From Lumbricus terrestris (taxonomy: Eukaryota; Annelida; Clitellata; Crassiclitellata; Lumbricidae), in the NCBI GenBank assembly GCA_949752735.1, contig OX457042.1:30992116-31056115 (forward strand): a stretch of 64,000 bases of DNA, in the 5' to 3' direction. The translations under genes were made by a program, and so were the position numbers. The notes beneath the pieces are model-generated. The model searched no databases, was not told the DNA's origin, and saw only the letters and a program-made list of their open reading frames with translations. Positions 61,334-64,000 of the stretch are shown here, in pieces (within the stretch, counting starts at the first letter, position 1; each line of letters begins with the position of its first letter).

Positions 61334-62668
61334 CAGGCCCGCCGAGAGGGGGGGCAAGGGGGGCAAATGCCCAGGGGCCCGGCGACTTTTAGGGGCCCGG
61401 AGGGGGCCCGGCTACACTGAATTAAAAAATGTCATATGTTGATTGCGGACTGCAGGCGCAGCCTATATTCACTTATAATGTGATTTAGTCTATGCAAATT
61501 TATGATTTATTGAGTTTTACATATAGCCTAATATTCTTCTTTTCCTTCATGCTAGAATAATTCCCTCTGGCGAGGGGTCAGCCACTCAGATCCTTCTTCT
61601 CCACTTGTCTCCGTTTCAGTGTCTTCTTTTATCATTTTGAGCAGCTTCAGGTCTTGTTGTATCACGTCCTCCCATCTTTTCTTCTGTCGTCCCCAGCTGC
61701 GTCGACCATAATATTATATACCTTCGCTTGCAGGATTCGTTTCCTAATATTACTGTCACATTACAACAACTTCTTAAGTTTCAAGAAACTGTCCGTAAGG
61801 CTACCTTAATTATCAGTTTTTTGCCAACTAACACGTCCACTTCCGTCTCAGAACGCTCAGAATGCTCTTCTACTAAATTATGCATTGTCCGGTTTCAATC
61901 ATAAGTTAAAGCAAATCAATAAATTATCAATTTCTTTCGTAACGATGGAATATAAAGACAAATTTGGAGCACAAAAACGAACACAAGCAAATAAGTTTGA
62001 AAAGGTAAAAGTTGGCAGTCGCACACTATAGGCTATTTCAAATCGAAATCTCAAAAGAAGATAATGAGAGCCTGTAATTATGTCCTATGTTCGGCATCGG
62101 TTGACTCTAGTGATCATAACCGAATGGATGAAATTGGAATTTGTGGTGTTAGCATCGTTATTCCAAAAGATGACATTATAAACAAGACTTAGCCTATGAA
62201 AATGCTGAAATTATATAGAGCTGTAAAAAGGCTTGGTTTTGATCTTGGCACTCTACCGCCAGGGCCCGTACCTATACACACACGATTGAGACCGTATAAC
62301 TATAAAGGCTACTATAATAATTATTAAAAGAAACGACCCAGCAAGCCATCCGGACAATTTTCCAGGTGATGAAGAGAGAGCATTTCCAAAGTGCATTCGT
62401 TCGCAGCCAAAATGGAGAATTACCAGGATATTAAAAACGATTTTTTATGCAGTTAAGTCCAGAAAGGCTGGTTTTTATTTGAAAATTTAATTATTTACAT
62501 AAAAAACTGATTTAGATCATAAATGTATGCAATATCGTTCATTCGTACCCACCATTTATTACATCTAGGCCATTTGTTTTTATTGAAATTTTGATCAAAA
62601 GCATGAAGATAGTTTAGGGACCCGTGACTGCTCAGCCCTGGGGCCCGGAATTTCTGTCGGCGGGCCTG
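61334..62668. mobile_element. hAT-type element with 8-bp target duplication
   Basis: Perfect duplication CTCTGTGG (61326-61333, 62669-62676) and inverted ends CAGGCCCGCCGA / TCGGCGGGCCTG, then GGGGCCCGG / CCCGGGCCCC-like text. 1335 bp. Transposase not recognised; contains a LINE fragment at 61560-61725. Confidence 0.88.
61560..61725 (-). mobile_element. LINE polymerase C-terminal fragment inside hAT element
   Basis: Minus strand: GRRSWGRQKKRWEDVIQQDL, KLLKMIKEDTETETSGEEGS, EWLTPRQREL. Same region as 47180-47352 and 26300-26565. Confidence 0.78.
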
Positions 62669-62676
62669 CTCTGTGG

Positions 62677-63410
62677 TACTCGGCATTTCCCGGTAATTTT
62701 GGTTTTGGCCCACCCGAACCTGCCCCATCCACCCGCTCCTCAACCCACCCATCCAACACCGCTCCCCACCCCACCCAACTCCACCACACTGCGACATCCA
62801 CTGGGTGCCAACTCCTCTGGGGTTTGTAACCGGTATGCCACCCTTGAAATATCGTTGTAGCGAGGGGACCCCGGTAGCATTTGGTCTAGCTGCAACGCTT
62901 TAGGTGAGTAGCTGTGAAACTATTCCGACGGAATGAAAAATTCGAAAGGCTGAGTTCCCCGATCCTCGTCACCATACTGACCATAGTGGAAGAGATTCGC
63001 CAACCCAGAGGCGTAGCGACCGCCAAGGGCGTAACTTTCCCCCAGAAAGTGGTGGTGACTATTTGTCTGCTCACTAAATTTTTCTTCCCTTCTCTGTATA
63101 CACTCGCCTTCCGCTATGATGAACTCTCCCTCCCAAATCGAATTGTCCGCCACTTTCGGTCACTCGCAAAGTCGCACTCGAACAGTAAGCTACAATTGAA
63201 GCCTTTGGTGCAATAACCAGGTAAGTGCAATTTCATAGTTTTCGGCAAATCGAGTTTTAAAGTTTTTTGCTCTTCAGAAGCTCGCCGTTTCGTCCAGGAA
63301 ATAGGCCTAGATAAAGAGAAAATTTAAAAAGTTTAAAGTGCATCTGATCGTATTTGATCAGAAACTAAAATATTTAAAGGCCGGCAGTTACTAATATTAG
63401 TATTTTAAGC
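62677..63410. other. Intergenic, repeat-like, no gene recognised
   Basis: Starts with CCCACC-rich text like 51580-51680 and continues with a segment (GAGGGGACCCCGGTAGCATT, CTAGCTGCAACGCTTTAGG) resembling 52150-52240. Frames on both strands are short and unconserved. Confidence 0.5.
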
Positions 63411-63414
63411 GCAA

Positions 63415-63690
63415 ATGATCAACAAACCTGGTTATTGCACTGAAACTTCCCTGTAGTTCTGGAACTTGTTTGGATGCAAGAATCACATAATTATGTGAAC
63501 AAACCTTGTTATTGCACTGAAAGTTCCCTGTAGTTCTAGAACTTATTTGGATGCAAGAATCACATATGTGAACAAACCTTGTTATTGCACGGAAATTATA
63601 AGTAACTTTCGTGTAGTTCTGGAGACTTTTTACATGTAAAATCGGATAAGTGAACAAACCTTGTTATTGCATGGAAATGATAAACATTAG
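63415..63690. repeat. Minisatellite, ~75-bp unit, about 3.5 copies
   Basis: GTGAACAAACCTTGTTATTGCA heads each copy, followed by CTGAAAGTTCCCTGTAGTTCT and GATGCAAGAATCACATA. Copies start near 63418, 63497, 63569 and 63651 and degrade to the right. Confidence 0.85.
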
Positions 63691-63764
63691 AGAACTGGGC
63701 CAGAAGAGGGCGACGGAAGAAACACTGATTTTAGAGAGATAAACAAATCGTCATTCAAATCAAA

Positions 63765-64000
63765 TCAATCAATCAAATCAAATATCAGTTTATTTTGATA
63801 AAAGAAAGACAAACAAACAAAGAACCAAGGCCTTAAGGCATTGAAAAAAATCAAGAAGGTGAGGCTAGATATAAAAACAGTAAAAGAAAACGCAGAAAAT
63901 ACATCTGAAGAAATGAATGTAGGCCTACGTGGCATAAAATCACACATAGCTCAAAAACCTTCGGCAACAGGCCAAAGCAAAACACAAGTCAACAATGACA
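63765..64000 (-). mobile_element. Probable LINE 3' end, cut by window edge
   Basis: (AATC)n-like CAAATCAATCAATCAAATCA then ATATCAGTTTATTTTGATAA is, on the minus strand, an AT-rich 3' UTR plus (TGATT)n tail. No protein motif lies within the window. Confidence 0.45.

Noticed and set aside
62495..63216. Frames of ~100 codons on both strands
   Set aside because: Low-complexity Pro/His or Gly/Trp composition from CCCACC-rich repeat sequence; no motif or splice structure.
63415..63690. CRISPR-like spaced repeats
   Set aside because: Direct tandem minisatellite without unique spacers, in a eukaryotic genome.

Overview
This is eukaryotic, intron-containing genomic DNA, most likely from a marine invertebrate and probably a deuterostome such as an echinoderm. 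The grounds are phase-consistent GT-AG introns, abundant microsatellites, tRNA-derived SINEs, several LINE types, dozens of small inverted-repeat transposons, and the very frequent palindromic word TAGGCCTA/AGGCCTA. The species cannot be fixed from the sequence alone.

The left two thirds (about 0.95-46.7 kb) is a tandem triplication. Each unit carries a three-exon, minus-strand gene for a core 1 beta-1,3-galactosyltransferase-like enzyme (C1GALT1 type, GT31 family) and, beyond its 5' end, an intronless plus-strand gene for a small secreted Gly/Tyr-rich peptide with a TATA box. Unit A (~0.95-21.7 kb) has enzyme exons at 2392-2532, 3350-4011 and up to 13848; unit B (~21.7-31.65 kb) at 22700-22840, 23428-24089 and 27500-27716; unit C (~31.65-46.74 kb) at 32417-32557, 33137-33798 and 36421-36658. 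The peptide genes are at 19181, 29993 and 46488. Copies B and C have complete reading frames (339 and 346 aa). Copy A has lost its exon 1 splice donor by deletion and has GDD in place of the acidic DDD motif, so it is probably broken or altered.

The units differ mainly by transposon insertions. Unit A intron 1 holds a decayed ~6 kb DNA transposon with remnants of a THAP-domain gene and a SAP/SWIM/YqaJ-type gene (ISL2EU-like), itself containing a hAT element that contains a SINE. Unit C is interrupted by a ~7 kb block with a nearly intact L2/CR1-type LINE (one frameshift) and a hAT element. At least a dozen short hAT-type elements have 8-bp target duplications readable by eye, and several have an empty site in a sister unit.

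The region 46.8-53.2 kb has no convincing host gene and is rich in repeats, with very long (CT)n, (CTAT)n and (ACAT)n arrays. From 53308 to 59715 lies a complete five-exon plus-strand MORN3 orthologue (237 aa, seven MORN repeats). The remainder to 64 kb is repeats: hAT elements, LINE fragments and a minisatellite.
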